Shown: positions 1 to 8,928 of the stretch, one piece after another
How the letters are laid out: every line of letters starts with the position of its first letter
Numbering within the stretch: the first letter of the stretch is position 1
Assembly (NCBI GenBank): GCA_016713665.1
Contig: JADJOR010000002.1
Location: forward strand, 124,001 to 188,000
Origin: Deltaproteobacteria bacterium
Lineage (GTDB): Bacteria; Myxococcota_A; UBA9160; UBA4427
Length of the DNA: 64,000 nucleotides
Direction: 5' to 3'
The notes under the pieces: generated by a model
The model's input: only the letters and a program-made list of their open reading frames with translations
Databases searched by the model: none
What the model was told of the DNA's origin: nothing
Position numbers and translations under genes: made by a program

Positions 1-1
1 C

Positions 2-2392
2 GTGGAGGTCGGATCGAGCGTCTCGGTCGCGATCGCGGGCATGACCCTCGCCGACGCGGGTGCCGAGGTCGTGCTCGTCGAGCCGCCGGGCGGGAGCGCG
101 CTGCGCCGGGAGCGGGCCTTCGCAATGTGGGCGAGGGGCAAGCAGAGCGAGCCGGTCGATCTGACGACGAGGGGAGGGCGCGCGCGTCTCGACGCGCTGC
201 TCGCAGAGGCCGACGTTCTGCTCCTCGGCCTCAAGGCCGGGAGCCTCGAGCGTCTGGCGCTGATTCCCGAATCGCTCGCGGCGGCGTCGCCCAGGTTGGT
301 CGTGGCCTGCGTGACGGGCTTCGGGCGCGGGGGGCCCTTCCGCGACGTGCCGGCGTGGGATGGCGTCGTCCAGGCGCGCGGCGGGCGGATGTTCGAGTTC
401 TCGACGATGGCGGCGGGCGCGCGTCCGGTCTTCACGGCCGCTCCGGTCGCGAGCCATGGCGCGGCGATGGCGCTCGTGACGGGGGTCTTCTCGGCGCTGC
501 GCGAGCGGCTGCGAAATGGTGGCCGCGGGCAGGTCGTCGAGACGAGCCTGATCCGCGCGCTGACCTGTTACGACCTCGGCGGCTGGATTCCGGGCGGACC
601 CGCGCCGCTGCGCCTCGAGGACGCGCCGTTCCTGCCCTACTCGATCGCAAGGACGAAGGACGGCGTCTGGATCCAGTTCGCGCAGAACGGTCCGGCGCTC
701 TTCGCGGACTTCCTGCGCGTGCTCGGGCTCGAGGGCGAGATCGACTATCTCGAGTCGATGTCGCCGGCGACCGACGCCGCGAAGAAGCGCGCTCATCGCG
801 AGCTCATCCAGGCGCGGATCGCCGAGCGGACCTGGTCGGAATGGGGCGAGCGCTTTGCCCCGGAGCGGAACCTCTCGGTCGAGCCCTTCCGGCCTCCGGG
901 CAAAGCGCTCGATCATCCCCAGTTCCAGGCGATCGGCGACGTCGTCTCGTTGCCGGGTCCCGACGGTGGCCCGACCCGCCAGCTCGGTCCGATCTTCGAC
1001 GTCCCGGCGCGACCGCTCGTGCCCGGCGGTCCCGCGCCCCGTCTCGGCACGGTTCCTGCCCGCTTCTCGGCGACGAACGGGAGCTGCTCGGCGCATGGCG
1101 AGACGCCCGAGCGGATCGCGAGCGAAGCCGGCACGCTGCCCGGTCCCGGTCTCCTCTCCGGCGTGATCGTGCTCGAGCTCGGCATGTGGATCGCGCTGCC
1201 GTATGCCGCGACCTGGCTCGCGGAGCTCGGTGCGCGGGTCATCAAGCTCGAGCCGCTCGAGGGCGATCCCATGCGGGCGACCGGCCCCTTCTCCTACAAG
1301 CTCGTCCAGGGCAAGCAGAGCCTCGCCCTCGATCTCAAGCAGCCGGAGGCGCGGGAGATCGTCCATCGACTCGTCGCGCGGGCCGACGTGCTGCTCCACA
1401 GCTATCGCCCCGGCGTCCCCGAGCGACTCGGGATCGACTTCGAGACGCTGCGCGCGATCAACCCGAAGATCGTCCATCTCTACAATGGCGCCTACGGCTC
1501 CCGCGGCCCGAAATGCGATGCACCGGCCTTCCACGTGACGGGCGGCGCCGTCGCCGGCGGAGCCTGGGCCCAGGCCGGTGCGGGCTGTCCGCCGCCGGCC
1601 GACGTCGTGCCGGACGCGGCGGAGCGGGCGCGCATCTCGCGGCGGCTCGAGCTCGCGAATGAGGCGAACCCCGATTTCAACTCGGCGGTCGCGGCCGCCG
1701 CGGCGACGGCGGCCGGGCTCTACCACCGGGAGCGGACCGGCGAGGCGATCGCGCTCGAGACGCGGATGATGCTCTCGAACGCGATGATGATGTCGGCGGA
1801 CTTCGTCGACGATGGTCGCGGAGACGCGCGGTGCGAGGTCGATGCGGACCTGCACGGGCTCGGCCCGCTCTATCGCCTCTATCCGACGGCGAAGGGCTGG
1901 ATCTTTCTCGCCGCGCCCCGGGCGCGCGACTTCGAGCGGCTCTGCGGCGCGCTCGGCCTCGACGCGGTCGCGCGCGACGCGCGCTTCGCCACCGACGAGG
2001 CCCGGGCCGCGAACGCGGCGGCTCTCGCGGACGTCCTCGGCGCCGCCTTCACGAAGCGTGAGGCCGACGAGCTCGAGGCTTCGCTCACGTCGCGGGGCGT
2101 CGCCTGCGTGCGCGCGGATCTCGGTCCGTGTCGGCGCTGGCTCTTCGAGCAGGACTGGGCGCGTTCGGAGGGGCTGGTCGTCGAGGCCGCGTCCTCCGAG
2201 ATCGGTCCCTACCTGCGTTATGGCGCACCGGTCGTCAACGATCGCCCGGTCCCCCTCGGCGGCGCCTTTGCCTCGGGGAAGGACACGCGCGCGCTGCTCG
2301 CCGAGCTCGGCTATGACGAGCGGGCGACCGCGTCGCTCTTCGCGCGGCGGATCGTCGCCGAGCCGCGGCCGAAGGGCGCGACGCCCGCCTGA
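2..2392 (+). CDS. Fused double-domain CaiB/BaiF (class III) CoA-transferase, 5' end cut by the window
   Basis: Class III CoA-transferases move CoA between an acyl-CoA and a free carboxylate, often to activate or recycle catabolic acids. Two family copies are fused, about residues 1-375 and 385-796; each begins with the typical segment in which a Rossmann-like strand leads to a VEPP or LEPL motif. The residue normally given as catalytic Asp is Glu in both copies (Glu180 in VVETSL, Glu586 in ALETRM), as I recall for some two-copy family members. The reading frame is open from base 2 and the first copy lacks the usual ten or so N-terminal residues, so the true start lies outside the window. It is the first gene of the catabolic region and probably feeds CoA to its acids; the substrate cannot be read from sequence. 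Confidence 0.9.
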   Translation: MEVGSSVSVAIAGMTLADAGAEVVLVEPPGGSALRRERAFAMWARGKQSEPVDLTTRGGRARLDALLAEADVLLLGLKAGSLERLALIPESLAAASPRLVVACVTGFGRGGPFRDVPAWDGVVQARGGRMFEFSTMAAGARPVFTAAPVASHGAAMALVTGVFSALRERLRNGGRGQVVETSLIRALTCYDLGGWIPGGPAPLRLEDAPFLPYSIARTKDGVWIQFAQNGPALFADFLRVLGLEGEIDYLESMSPATDAAKKRAHRELIQARIAERTWSEWGERFAPERNLSVEPFRPPGKALDHPQFQAIGDVVSLPGPDGGPTRQLGPIFDVPARPLVPGGPAPRLGTVPARFSATNGSCSAHGETPERIASEAGTLPGPGLLSGVIVLELGMWIALPYAATWLAELGARVIKLEPLEGDPMRATGPFSYKLVQGKQSLALDLKQPEAREIVHRLVARADVLLHSYRPGVPERLGIDFETLRAINPKIVHLYNGAYGSRGPKCDAPAFHVTGGAVAGGAWAQAGAGCPPPADVVPDAAERARISRRLELANEANPDFNSAVAAAAATAAGLYHRERTGEAIALETRMMLSNAMMMSADFVDDGRGDARCEVDADLHGLGPLYRLYPTAKGWIFLAAPRARDFERLCGALGLDAVARDARFATDEARAANAAALADVLGAAFTKREADELEASLTSRGVACVRADLGPCRRWLFEQDWARSEGLVVEAASSEIGPYLRYGAPVVNDRPVPLGGAFASGKDTRALLAELGYDERATASLFARRIVAEPRPKGATPA

Positions 2393-2788
2393 CATCCGCA
2401 CGCTCCTTCCGCGCGTTCGGGGCTGGCGTTTCCGGGGCAGCGCGAGCGCGTGGGATTCAGCGACGCCGATCGCGGTCCATCCGCTGGGACGTCCGGGGCC
2501 GACGATCGGGCATGCGCTGATCCGATGCCTTGTTCCGGTAGTGCCCGCATTCCGAGCTCCGGCAACGGCTCGGGGAGATGCCCCTGACGGCGCCGTTCAA
2601 CGGCCCCAATCCCGACCGCCCGGTCGGAATCGTTCCCCTGGACGACGCCGCGCCATTGCCACGATGCTGGGGCGAAGTCGAGTGTCGTCGTCGAGCTCGT
2701 CTCGACGCAGGCTCGCTCGCGATCCGGGCAGTCGGTCGGTCTTTCGATTGGGCTGCCGGAGTTCGTGATCGGATCACGCTCGGGCGAG
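2393..2788. other. Intergenic stretch without a gene
   Basis: These 396 bases separate the CoA-transferase from the convergent dioxygenase gene. I see no convincing coding frame, RNA gene or strong terminator. A small inverted repeat (CCGACC, CGCCC, GGTCGG) lies near 2613-2630, but it has no T-tract. Confidence 0.5.
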
Positions 2789-3745
2789 CTAGGCGCCCGA
2801 GGACTTCAGCGCCTCCGGCGTGAGGCCCTTGTGTCCCCAGACGTCGCCCTCGATGAACTCGTTCGGCGTCCAGGTGGCGTCGTCGACCAGGGTCCCGCCG
2901 GTCCCGAGCTCGACGTCGAAGCCGAAGGGGCTCTTCATGTAGAACGAGAACATCTTGTCGTTGGCATGGCGGCCGAGACTGCTCGTGATCGGTATGCCGG
3001 CAGACTGCGCGCGGTCGAGCGCGCAGCCGACGTCGTCGATCGATCCGAGCTCGATCGCCAGGTGGTGGAGGAACGAGATCGGTCCGACGTGACAGAGCGC
3101 AATCGAATGGTGGCGCGCATTGCAGCGCAGGAACCAGACGCCCTGGCCCGGGCCGAATGAGACGTAGTCCGAGAGCCGGAAGCCGAGCAGATCGCAGTAG
3201 AACGCCCGGGCCTTCGCGAGGTCGGGCACCAGCAGCACGACGTGGCCCATGCCGAGATCGCCCGTCACGATCTTCGATACGGACCGCGGGGATCGGAAGG
3301 CCTTGTCGACGGTCACGCCGTGGAACAGCTCGACGCGGTTGCCGGCAGGGTCCGCGAACGAGACGAGATCGTGAACCCCGCGCGCCACCCGCTCGGCGTC
3401 GCCCCCGCGCGCGACGCGAACGCCGCCGGCCTCGAGCTCCGCCCGGGCCGCTTCGAGCGCGGCGGGCCCCGCGAGCTCGAGTCCGACGTAGCGCAGCCCG
3501 GGCTTCGCGTCGGGGTGGATGGCGATGCGCCACTGCCGGTCGTCGAGCTTGACGTAGGCGGTGCCGTCCGAGGCGATCGCGTTGCCGTCGCCGAAGTCGG
3601 TGTTGGGCGCCGACGGCGGGCCGGGCGCCCGCTCGCCCGGCACCGAACGAGCCGGCATCAGTCCGCAGACGTTCGTCGCGAACTCGAGCCATGCCTTCGG
3701 GTCGGGGCCCTGGAGACCGACGTAGCCCAGACTGCGGATCTGCAT
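2789..3745 (-). CDS. Type I extradiol (catechol-type) dioxygenase, VOC superfamily, HsaC/BphC-like
   Basis: Extradiol dioxygenases open a dihydroxylated aromatic ring next to the diol with Fe(II) and O2. The 318-residue protein has two VOC repeats (about 1-145 and 160-300), the size of BphC/HsaC. The Fe ligands are visible in the second repeat: His168 (GMGH), His228 (FLHHL) and Glu279 (FDVEL). The conserved second-sphere residues are also present: His213 in the RHHS motif, His260 in GRHAND and Tyr269 in SFYM, so the enzyme should be active. It lies 40 bp downstream of an HsaA-like flavin monooxygenase on the same strand, the usual pair for ortho-hydroxylation followed by meta-cleavage of a phenolic ring. 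A second, related dioxygenase is at 18625-19557. The substrate (secosteroid catechol, biphenyl-type or other) is inferred only from context. Confidence 0.88.
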   Translation of the reverse strand: MQIRSLGYVGLQGPDPKAWLEFATNVCGLMPARSVPGERAPGPPSAPNTDFGDGNAIASDGTAYVKLDDRQWRIAIHPDAKPGLRYVGLELAGPAALEAARAELEAGGVRVARGGDAERVARGVHDLVSFADPAGNRVELFHGVTVDKAFRSPRSVSKIVTGDLGMGHVVLLVPDLAKARAFYCDLLGFRLSDYVSFGPGQGVWFLRCNARHHSIALCHVGPISFLHHLAIELGSIDDVGCALDRAQSAGIPITSSLGRHANDKMFSFYMKSPFGFDVELGTGGTLVDDATWTPNEFIEGDVWGHKGLTPEALKSSGA

Positions 3746-3785
3746 GGCGTGCTCCTCTCTCCTCGAATGAATCCTCGCCCCGCCA

Positions 3786-5036
3786 TCAACGGCGCTGGAC
3801 GATCTCGGCCGGATGGAATCCGAAGTTCGGCGTCATGATCGGCTGGCCCATCAAGGCCTGGCCGTTGATCCGTCCCCAGACGTCCCAATCGGTACCGACG
3901 TGGGTCACGCCCGCGCCGACGTCGCGATAGGCTCGCTGAACCGGGTCGTCGTCCCGGATCCCATGGGCCCCGCCCCGATAGAGCAGGCTTCCCGCCGCCT
4001 CGAACACGAGGCGTGCGCAGTAGGCCTGATTGCGGCGACAGACCGAGCGCTCGAGCACGCTGAGTCCGCGCCCGCTTCCGTAGGCGTGCCCCGTCTTCTC
4101 GACGTCGCGCAAGAGCAGCGTCTCCGCCGCGTCGAGCGTCGCCGCGACGTCGGCGAGGCGAAGCTGGATCGCCTGGGTGTCGGCGAGCTTCTCGCCGAGC
4201 AGGTTCTTGCGGGATTCGAGGCGTGCGACCGTCGAGTCGAGGGCGGCGTAGACGGCGCCGAGCAGGGCGGGCACGATCGTCCAACCCATCCAGTCCCAGA
4301 CGGGCACGCGATACCAGGGCCCGTCGTGGACGGCGTGCCCCTGGGTCTTCACGCCGGCCTCCGGCGTCCGGTTCGCGTCGGCCCAGCGCAGCGTACGGTC
4401 TTCGGCGACGAACTGCTCACGGACGAGGATGTCGTTGCTCGCCGTGCCCTTGAGCCCCATCGCATGCCAGGTATCGACGATCTCGTACTCGCCTTTCGCG
4501 CGCTCGAGCAGGAAGAGGCGCATTTCGGGAATCGGCCCGGCGCCTTCGCGCACGACCGGAGCGAGGATCAGATCGAGGTCGCAGTTGTACGAGCCCGACG
4601 CGAACTCCCAATGCCCGTCGAGGACGTAGCCGCCGTCGACGGGGCGTGCGAAGCCCCGCTTCGGCGACCAGCCGGTCGACGCGATCCAGCCGTCGAGCTC
4701 CGGGTCGCCCGTGGCCCAGATCGCGCGCTGCGTCGCTTCGGGAAAGAGTGAAAGGATGAGCTGGTGCATGGCGTTGTTCTGGTAGACCCAGGCCGTGCTC
4801 GCGCAGCCTCTTCCCAGCTCGATGCAGACGCGTACGTAGGTCGCGAAGTCGGCCTCGTGACCGCCGAACGCCTTCGGTTGGAGCAGCCGGAACAGACCGG
4901 CCTCCTTCAGCTCGCCGATCGATTTCTCCGGAATCCGGCGGGCCCGCTCACACTCGGTCGCTCGCGCCGCAAAGCCCGGGGCCAGCGCCCGCGCCCGCGC
5001 GATCAGCTCCTGCTCGGTTCCGTTCGGGTCGCTCAT
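3786..5036 (-). CDS. HsaA/HpaH-like flavin-dependent monooxygenase (acyl-CoA dehydrogenase fold)
   Basis: This 416-residue protein has the acyl-CoA dehydrogenase fold: an N-terminal helical part to about 120, a central beta domain to about 240 and a C-terminal four-helix domain. It resembles the group D two-component monooxygenases (HsaA, p-hydroxyphenylacetate 3-hydroxylase oxygenase), which hydroxylate phenols with reduced flavin supplied by a separate reductase. Support comes from the N-terminal opening (ALAPGFAAR), the central WEFASG segment and the C-terminal THVGTDWD segment, where these enzymes carry a conserved His. The next gene is an extradiol dioxygenase, so the pair probably makes and then cleaves a catechol. 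No flavin reductase gene is nearby. A true acyl-CoA dehydrogenase is possible but less likely given the neighbour. Confidence 0.8.
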   Translation of the reverse strand: MSDPNGTEQELIARARALAPGFAARATECERARRIPEKSIGELKEAGLFRLLQPKAFGGHEADFATYVRVCIELGRGCASTAWVYQNNAMHQLILSLFPEATQRAIWATGDPELDGWIASTGWSPKRGFARPVDGGYVLDGHWEFASGSYNCDLDLILAPVVREGAGPIPEMRLFLLERAKGEYEIVDTWHAMGLKGTASNDILVREQFVAEDRTLRWADANRTPEAGVKTQGHAVHDGPWYRVPVWDWMGWTIVPALLGAVYAALDSTVARLESRKNLLGEKLADTQAIQLRLADVAATLDAAETLLLRDVEKTGHAYGSGRGLSVLERSVCRRNQAYCARLVFEAAGSLLYRGGAHGIRDDDPVQRAYRDVGAGVTHVGTDWDVWGRINGQALMGQPIMTPNFGFHPAEIVQRR

Positions 5037-5087
5037 TCGCCTCCCTCCCAGCCGGGCTCGTCGCCGCCCGACGCGGCGCGCGCCGAC

Positions 5088-5882
5088 TCACAGCACGCGC
5101 GGATCCGGATCGACGCCCGGCACGACGGGCACGAACGGCGCGACGAGCAGGACCCGTGCCCGCCCGCCGGACGCGAGCCTCTCGGCGAGCGAAGCGTAGT
5201 GATCGTTCCAGACGTCCAGCGGATCGCGGTCGCAGAAGCAGAAGACGAGAATGCGATCGCCGACCCCCGGAACCTCTGGCGCAGCCTTCGGCCACCAATC
5301 CGCTTTCGGGAGCGGTGTGAAGAGGAGCGTCTGGGCCGTCGGTGAGGCTGCGAGCCAGGGCGGCAGCACCTCGCCGAGCAGCGCGTCGCGCAGCGTGGCG
5401 AGCGAGCACTCGGGCCGTCGCTCGAGCCACGCGAGCACGACACCGGGATAGCGCCGCTCGAGGGCGAGCTCCGGCGGCACGCCGTCGACGTCGCGGGCGG
5501 CAGCGCCCAGCAGATCCCAGGCGGTCGTCGACAGTACGTCCCGCCGTTCGAAGGTCCGTCCCTGTGCAGCGAGCATCGGCATCATGCCCGCGACCCACTT
5601 CTGCTGCTCGGCCAGCCGATCCTTCTCGACCCAGAGTGCAGCGAGGAAGCTGCCCTTGTCGCAGGGTTGCGTGATCGGATTGTCTCGCGGGGCCCGCACG
5701 GCCTTGTGGCCGCGAGTCGCGATCCAGCGCTGGGTCGAGAACGTGAAGGGCGCGGAGCTGCCGGCGGCGATCAGGTGATCCCGCTCGTAGTAGCGGTTCC
5801 ACGCACGCTCGTGTCCGGCGTGAGGCTCGATCAGGCCGATGATCGCATGGCCGAGGACGACGCCGGCTGCGGGTTCGGGCAT
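5088..5882 (-). CDS. Conserved protein of unknown function, possible tandem dimeric alpha/beta-barrel (EthD-like) repeats
   Basis: The 264-residue product is not one I recognise. Its start (MPEPAAG) sets the 5' end; the frame stays open upstream but that part runs into the divergent gene. Two segments look alike: a hydrophobic strand followed by a Trp-Asn-x2-Tyr/His-Tyr segment (WNRYYERDH near 25 and WNDHYASL near 225). This is the pattern of EthD/Dabb-type alpha+beta barrels, so a duplicated ferredoxin-like fold is possible. It sits 51 bp upstream of the monooxygenase-dioxygenase pair on the same strand and may be co-transcribed. Small barrel proteins of this type often accompany aromatic catabolism genes, but no reaction can be assigned. 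Confidence 0.6.
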   Translation of the reverse strand: MPEPAAGVVLGHAIIGLIEPHAGHERAWNRYYERDHLIAAGSSAPFTFSTQRWIATRGHKAVRAPRDNPITQPCDKGSFLAALWVEKDRLAEQQKWVAGMMPMLAAQGRTFERRDVLSTTAWDLLGAAARDVDGVPPELALERRYPGVVLAWLERRPECSLATLRDALLGEVLPPWLAASPTAQTLLFTPLPKADWWPKAAPEVPGVGDRILVFCFCDRDPLDVWNDHYASLAERLASGGRARVLLVAPFVPVVPGVDPDPRVL

Positions 5883-5987
5883 GGCGCGAGTATGCCAGCC
5901 CCGGTGTCGCTGGGGCGCTGCAATCCTGCCGATCGGATTCGTAGGAATGCGCGTTGCCCCGCCGCGCCCGACCCGTAGCATGCGGGC

Positions 5988-7013
5988 ATGGCGATGCGCT
6001 TCTGCATCCTGGGCGCGGGCGGCCTGGGCTCGCTGGTCGGTGGAATGCTGGCCGAGTCGGGTCAACGGGTGACCCTCGTCGGCCGTCCCGACCACGTCGA
6101 GGCGATCCGCGCGCGCGGCCTCGCGATCTCCGGGTCGTCGGGCGAGCGCAGCATCTCGCGGGGCCTCGAGGCCGTCGTGTCGCCCGCCGACGCCCGGGGC
6201 GCCTTCGACGCGCTGATCCTCTGCGTCAAGGCTCGGGACACGCAGGCGGCGCTCCACGCGGCCGAGGGGCTCAGCGAGCGGATCGGTGTCGCGCTCTCGC
6301 TCCAGAACACGGTCGTGAAGGACGTCGAGCTCGCCGATTGGCTCGGACCCGGGCGCGGAGCCACCGACGTCCTGGGTGCGTCGACCACCGAGGCGGCGAC
6401 CCTCGATGGGCCCGGTCGCGTGCGCCACGTCGCGACGGCGCCGACTGCGTTCTACTTCGGCTCGCTGACGGCCGGTGCTGCGGATCCGCGCGTCGCGGCG
6501 TTGGTCGACGTCTTCGGGAAGGCCGGCCTGGCGGCGAAGGCGACCGATTCGATCCGTCATGTCGAGTGGGAGAAGCTCCTGCAGGCCGCAGTGCTGGCGG
6601 CCTGGTCCGTCTCGACGCTCGGCATGCTGCCGGGGCGGTCGGTGGCAGAGGGGCTGCTCGTCCGCGAAGCGGCCGAGCACTACGTCGCGCTCGCGAAGGA
6701 GCTGATCGGCGTCTATCGGGGGCTCGGTTATGCGCCCCAGGACTTCTTCCACCCCTACTCGCGCTTTCGGGAGCTCGCGGACTTGGGATTCGAGGAGGCG
6801 GTGGCGGGGATGCAGGCCCAGGGTCAGCGCATGCTCGATCTCGGCGCGGTCGGCCGTCCGTCGTTGCACGTCGACGTGATGCGCGGGCGACCGACCGAGG
6901 TCGACTGGGTGGTCGCCCCCTTTCTCGCGGAGGCGGATCGGCTGAGGCTCGAGGTCCCGACGACCCGCGCCGCGTATCGGATCATCCGGACCCTCGAGCA
7001 GCTGAACGCCTGA
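5988..7013 (+). CDS. Ketopantoate reductase family (ApbA/PanE) NAD(P)-dependent oxidoreductase
   Basis: The 341-residue protein starts with a Rossmann nucleotide motif (GAGGLGS at 9-15) and has the two-domain PanE plan: N-terminal NADP domain to about 175, then a helical domain with the family's VEWEKLL segment and a C-terminal EVDWV segment. True PanE reduces 2-dehydropantoate to pantoate for CoA synthesis. Paralogues in catabolic clusters reduce other 2-keto or 3-keto acids, and this one begins a rightward run of catabolic genes, so a degradative role is at least as likely. The start is ATG-GCG-ATG; the 105-bp gap to the divergent gene at 5882 probably holds promoters for both. Confidence 0.82.
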   Translation: MAMRFCILGAGGLGSLVGGMLAESGQRVTLVGRPDHVEAIRARGLAISGSSGERSISRGLEAVVSPADARGAFDALILCVKARDTQAALHAAEGLSERIGVALSLQNTVVKDVELADWLGPGRGATDVLGASTTEAATLDGPGRVRHVATAPTAFYFGSLTAGAADPRVAALVDVFGKAGLAAKATDSIRHVEWEKLLQAAVLAAWSVSTLGMLPGRSVAEGLLVREAAEHYVALAKELIGVYRGLGYAPQDFFHPYSRFRELADLGFEEAVAGMQAQGQRMLDLGAVGRPSLHVDVMRGRPTEVDWVVAPFLAEADRLRLEVPTTRAAYRIIRTLEQLNA

Positions 7014-7071
7014 TGCGTCCCGCTCCGGCGACGTCCGCCGGATCCGGATCGCGCGCGATCGCGCGCAGGAG

Positions 7072-7905
7072 ATGGTGCCCGTGACGAGATCGCAGACGCA
7101 GATGCTGGATCGTGGAGAGCTCGACGAGCGGACCCACGCGAGCGTGAAGCCGCCGACCTTCTCGAGCCCCCACGTCGAGCGTGCCCATCGAAAGGCGCGC
7201 CTCGCCGGCGCGTGCCGGATCTTCGCGAAGTACGGCTACGACCACTGGGTTGCGGGCCACGTCACCGTGCGGGATCCCGTTCATCGCGACCGCTTCTGGG
7301 CCAATCCGCTCGGCGTCTCCTGGCATCGGATCAAGGTCTCCGATCTGCTTCAGGTCGACTTCGAAGGCAACGTGATCGAGGGCGAGCGCCCCCTCAACGC
7401 CGCTGCCTTCGCGATCCACGCCGAGCTCCACGCCGGCCGCGAGGACATCGTCGCCGCCGCCCACGCGCACACGCCCTTCGGCCGGGCCTGGTCGGCGACG
7501 GGTCGGCTGCTCGAGCCGGTCTCCCAGGACCACTGCGCGTTCTACGGCGATCACGCCGTCTTCGACGACTTCACCGGGGCGGTCTACGACCGCAGCGAGT
7601 CCCGCCGCTTCCTCGGCGCGCTCGGCTCCGGCAAGGCGCTGATCCTGAAGAACCACGGCGTGCTCACGGTCGGCGCATCGGTCGACGAGGCGGCGTTCTG
7701 GCTCCACCTGCTCGAGCGCTGCGCACAGACCATGTTGCTGCTCGAAGGCCTCGTGTCCCGCGACGGTCGCCCGCCGTACTCGATCCTCTCCCCCGACGTG
7801 GCAAAGCACACGCGCCAGCAGGTCGGCGAGCCGCTCCACGGCTGGCGCGGATTCCAGCCGCTCTGGGACGACGCGGTGGCCGAGGATCCGAGCTTCCTGG
7901 AATAG
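7072..7905 (+). CDS. Class II aldolase/adducin family protein
   Basis: Class II aldolases and related decarboxylases use a divalent metal held by three histidines to cleave or decarboxylate hydroxy acids. In this 277-residue protein the metal set is visible: His131 and His133 in HAHTPFG and His195 in KNHG, with Glu118 in HAELH as the likely catalytic acid. The length fits the family. It is 58 bp after the PanE-like gene and 15 bp before the MaoC-type gene, in one rightward operon. In such settings these enzymes often act on hydroxy- or keto-acids released after ring cleavage; the exact substrate is unknown. ATG 7072 gives a somewhat long N-terminus (30 residues before the domain), so a later start is possible. 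Confidence 0.85.
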   Translation: MVPVTRSQTQMLDRGELDERTHASVKPPTFSSPHVERAHRKARLAGACRIFAKYGYDHWVAGHVTVRDPVHRDRFWANPLGVSWHRIKVSDLLQVDFEGNVIEGERPLNAAAFAIHAELHAGREDIVAAAHAHTPFGRAWSATGRLLEPVSQDHCAFYGDHAVFDDFTGAVYDRSESRRFLGALGSGKALILKNHGVLTVGASVDEAAFWLHLLERCAQTMLLLEGLVSRDGRPPYSILSPDVAKHTRQQVGEPLHGWRGFQPLWDDAVAEDPSFLE

Positions 7906-7920
7906 GAGATCGAGCTGACC

Positions 7921-8910
7921 ATGACCGTCCTGCAAGACGCGAAGGCCGACCCGCGCAGCCGCTGGAAGGCGCTCGAGAAGGGCGACGTCCTGCCCGTCTT
8001 CGAGCGGACGACGGGCTTCGGCGAGTGGAACCGTTATGCGGCCGTCAATGACGAGTTCATCGATGTCCACATGAGCGCGGAGGCCGCCCGGGCCGCCGGC
8101 CAGCCCGACATCTTCGGCATGGGCAACCTCCGCATCGCCTACGTCCACAACGCGATCGACGGCTGGCTCGCGGGCGCGGGCGACATCGCCGAGTTCGGCT
8201 GCCAGTTCCGCGCGCTCAACTTCCTGAACGACTGTCTCGCCACGAAGCTCGTCGTGAGCGGGAAGGAGGAGCGCGACGGCCTGCTGCTCGTCGCGTTCGA
8301 CGCCGACGTCGTCAACCAGAGCGGTGCGGCGACGATGCCCGCGAGTGCGACCGCGATCTTGTTCCCCGACGGCAAGGGCCGCTCGCTCCCGGAGCCGCCG
8401 CCGGCGGCGATTCCGAAGGGTCGCGAGCCCGGGGTCCATCTCGACGCGAAGACGATCGATTGGCTCGGCCGGGAGCTTTCCGCCGACGTGGCGTATCCCG
8501 TCTGCGCGAACGACATCCGGCGCTGGGCGATGGCCACGCACCATCCGCACGAGGCGCCCGCCGGATACCTCGACGAGGCGGTGGCCGCTCGCTCGCCCTG
8601 GGGAGGGCTCGTCGCGCCGCGCGACTTCAATCCCTTCGCGTGGGCGAAGACGACACCCCCCGACACCTACCCCTGGATGCGCGGCATGGGGACCGAGCCG
8701 GGACGCCGCGGCCTCAACGGAGGCCAGCAGAACCGCTATTTCGCGCCGATCCGCGTCGGCGACCGGATCCGGTCGGTCGTGACCCTGGTCGACGCCTACG
8801 AGAAGGAAGGTCGCCTGGGCACGATGATGTTCCTCGTCGACGAGGCGCGCTGGACGAACGAGCGCGGAGAGCTCGTACGGATCGGACGTCGGACCACGAT
8901 CTACTACTGA
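7921..8910 (+). CDS. Double-hotdog MaoC/FAS1-like dehydratase (enoyl-CoA hydratase type)
   Basis: MaoC-type hotdog enzymes hydrate enoyl-CoA thioesters. The 329-residue product carries two hotdog regions: an N-terminal MaoC-like one (about 20-150, with DEFIDVHMS, where the catalytic Asp/His of the family lies) and a C-terminal FAS1-like dehydratase N-type region (about 175-325, beginning LSADVAYPVCANDIRRWA). Bacterial steroid degraders use separate ChsH1/ChsH2-type hotdog chains for side-chain hydration; here two are joined. It lies 15 bp after the aldolase and ends in a TGA directly followed by the spacer of the next gene, so it is part of the same operon. A thioesterase role is the main alternative. 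Confidence 0.75.
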   Translation: MTVLQDAKADPRSRWKALEKGDVLPVFERTTGFGEWNRYAAVNDEFIDVHMSAEAARAAGQPDIFGMGNLRIAYVHNAIDGWLAGAGDIAEFGCQFRALNFLNDCLATKLVVSGKEERDGLLLVAFDADVVNQSGAATMPASATAILFPDGKGRSLPEPPPAAIPKGREPGVHLDAKTIDWLGRELSADVAYPVCANDIRRWAMATHHPHEAPAGYLDEAVAARSPWGGLVAPRDFNPFAWAKTTPPDTYPWMRGMGTEPGRRGLNGGQQNRYFAPIRVGDRIRSVVTLVDAYEKEGRLGTMMFLVDEARWTNERGELVRIGRRTTIYY

Positions 8911-8928
8911 GTGGCGGAGGGGGTGCCC

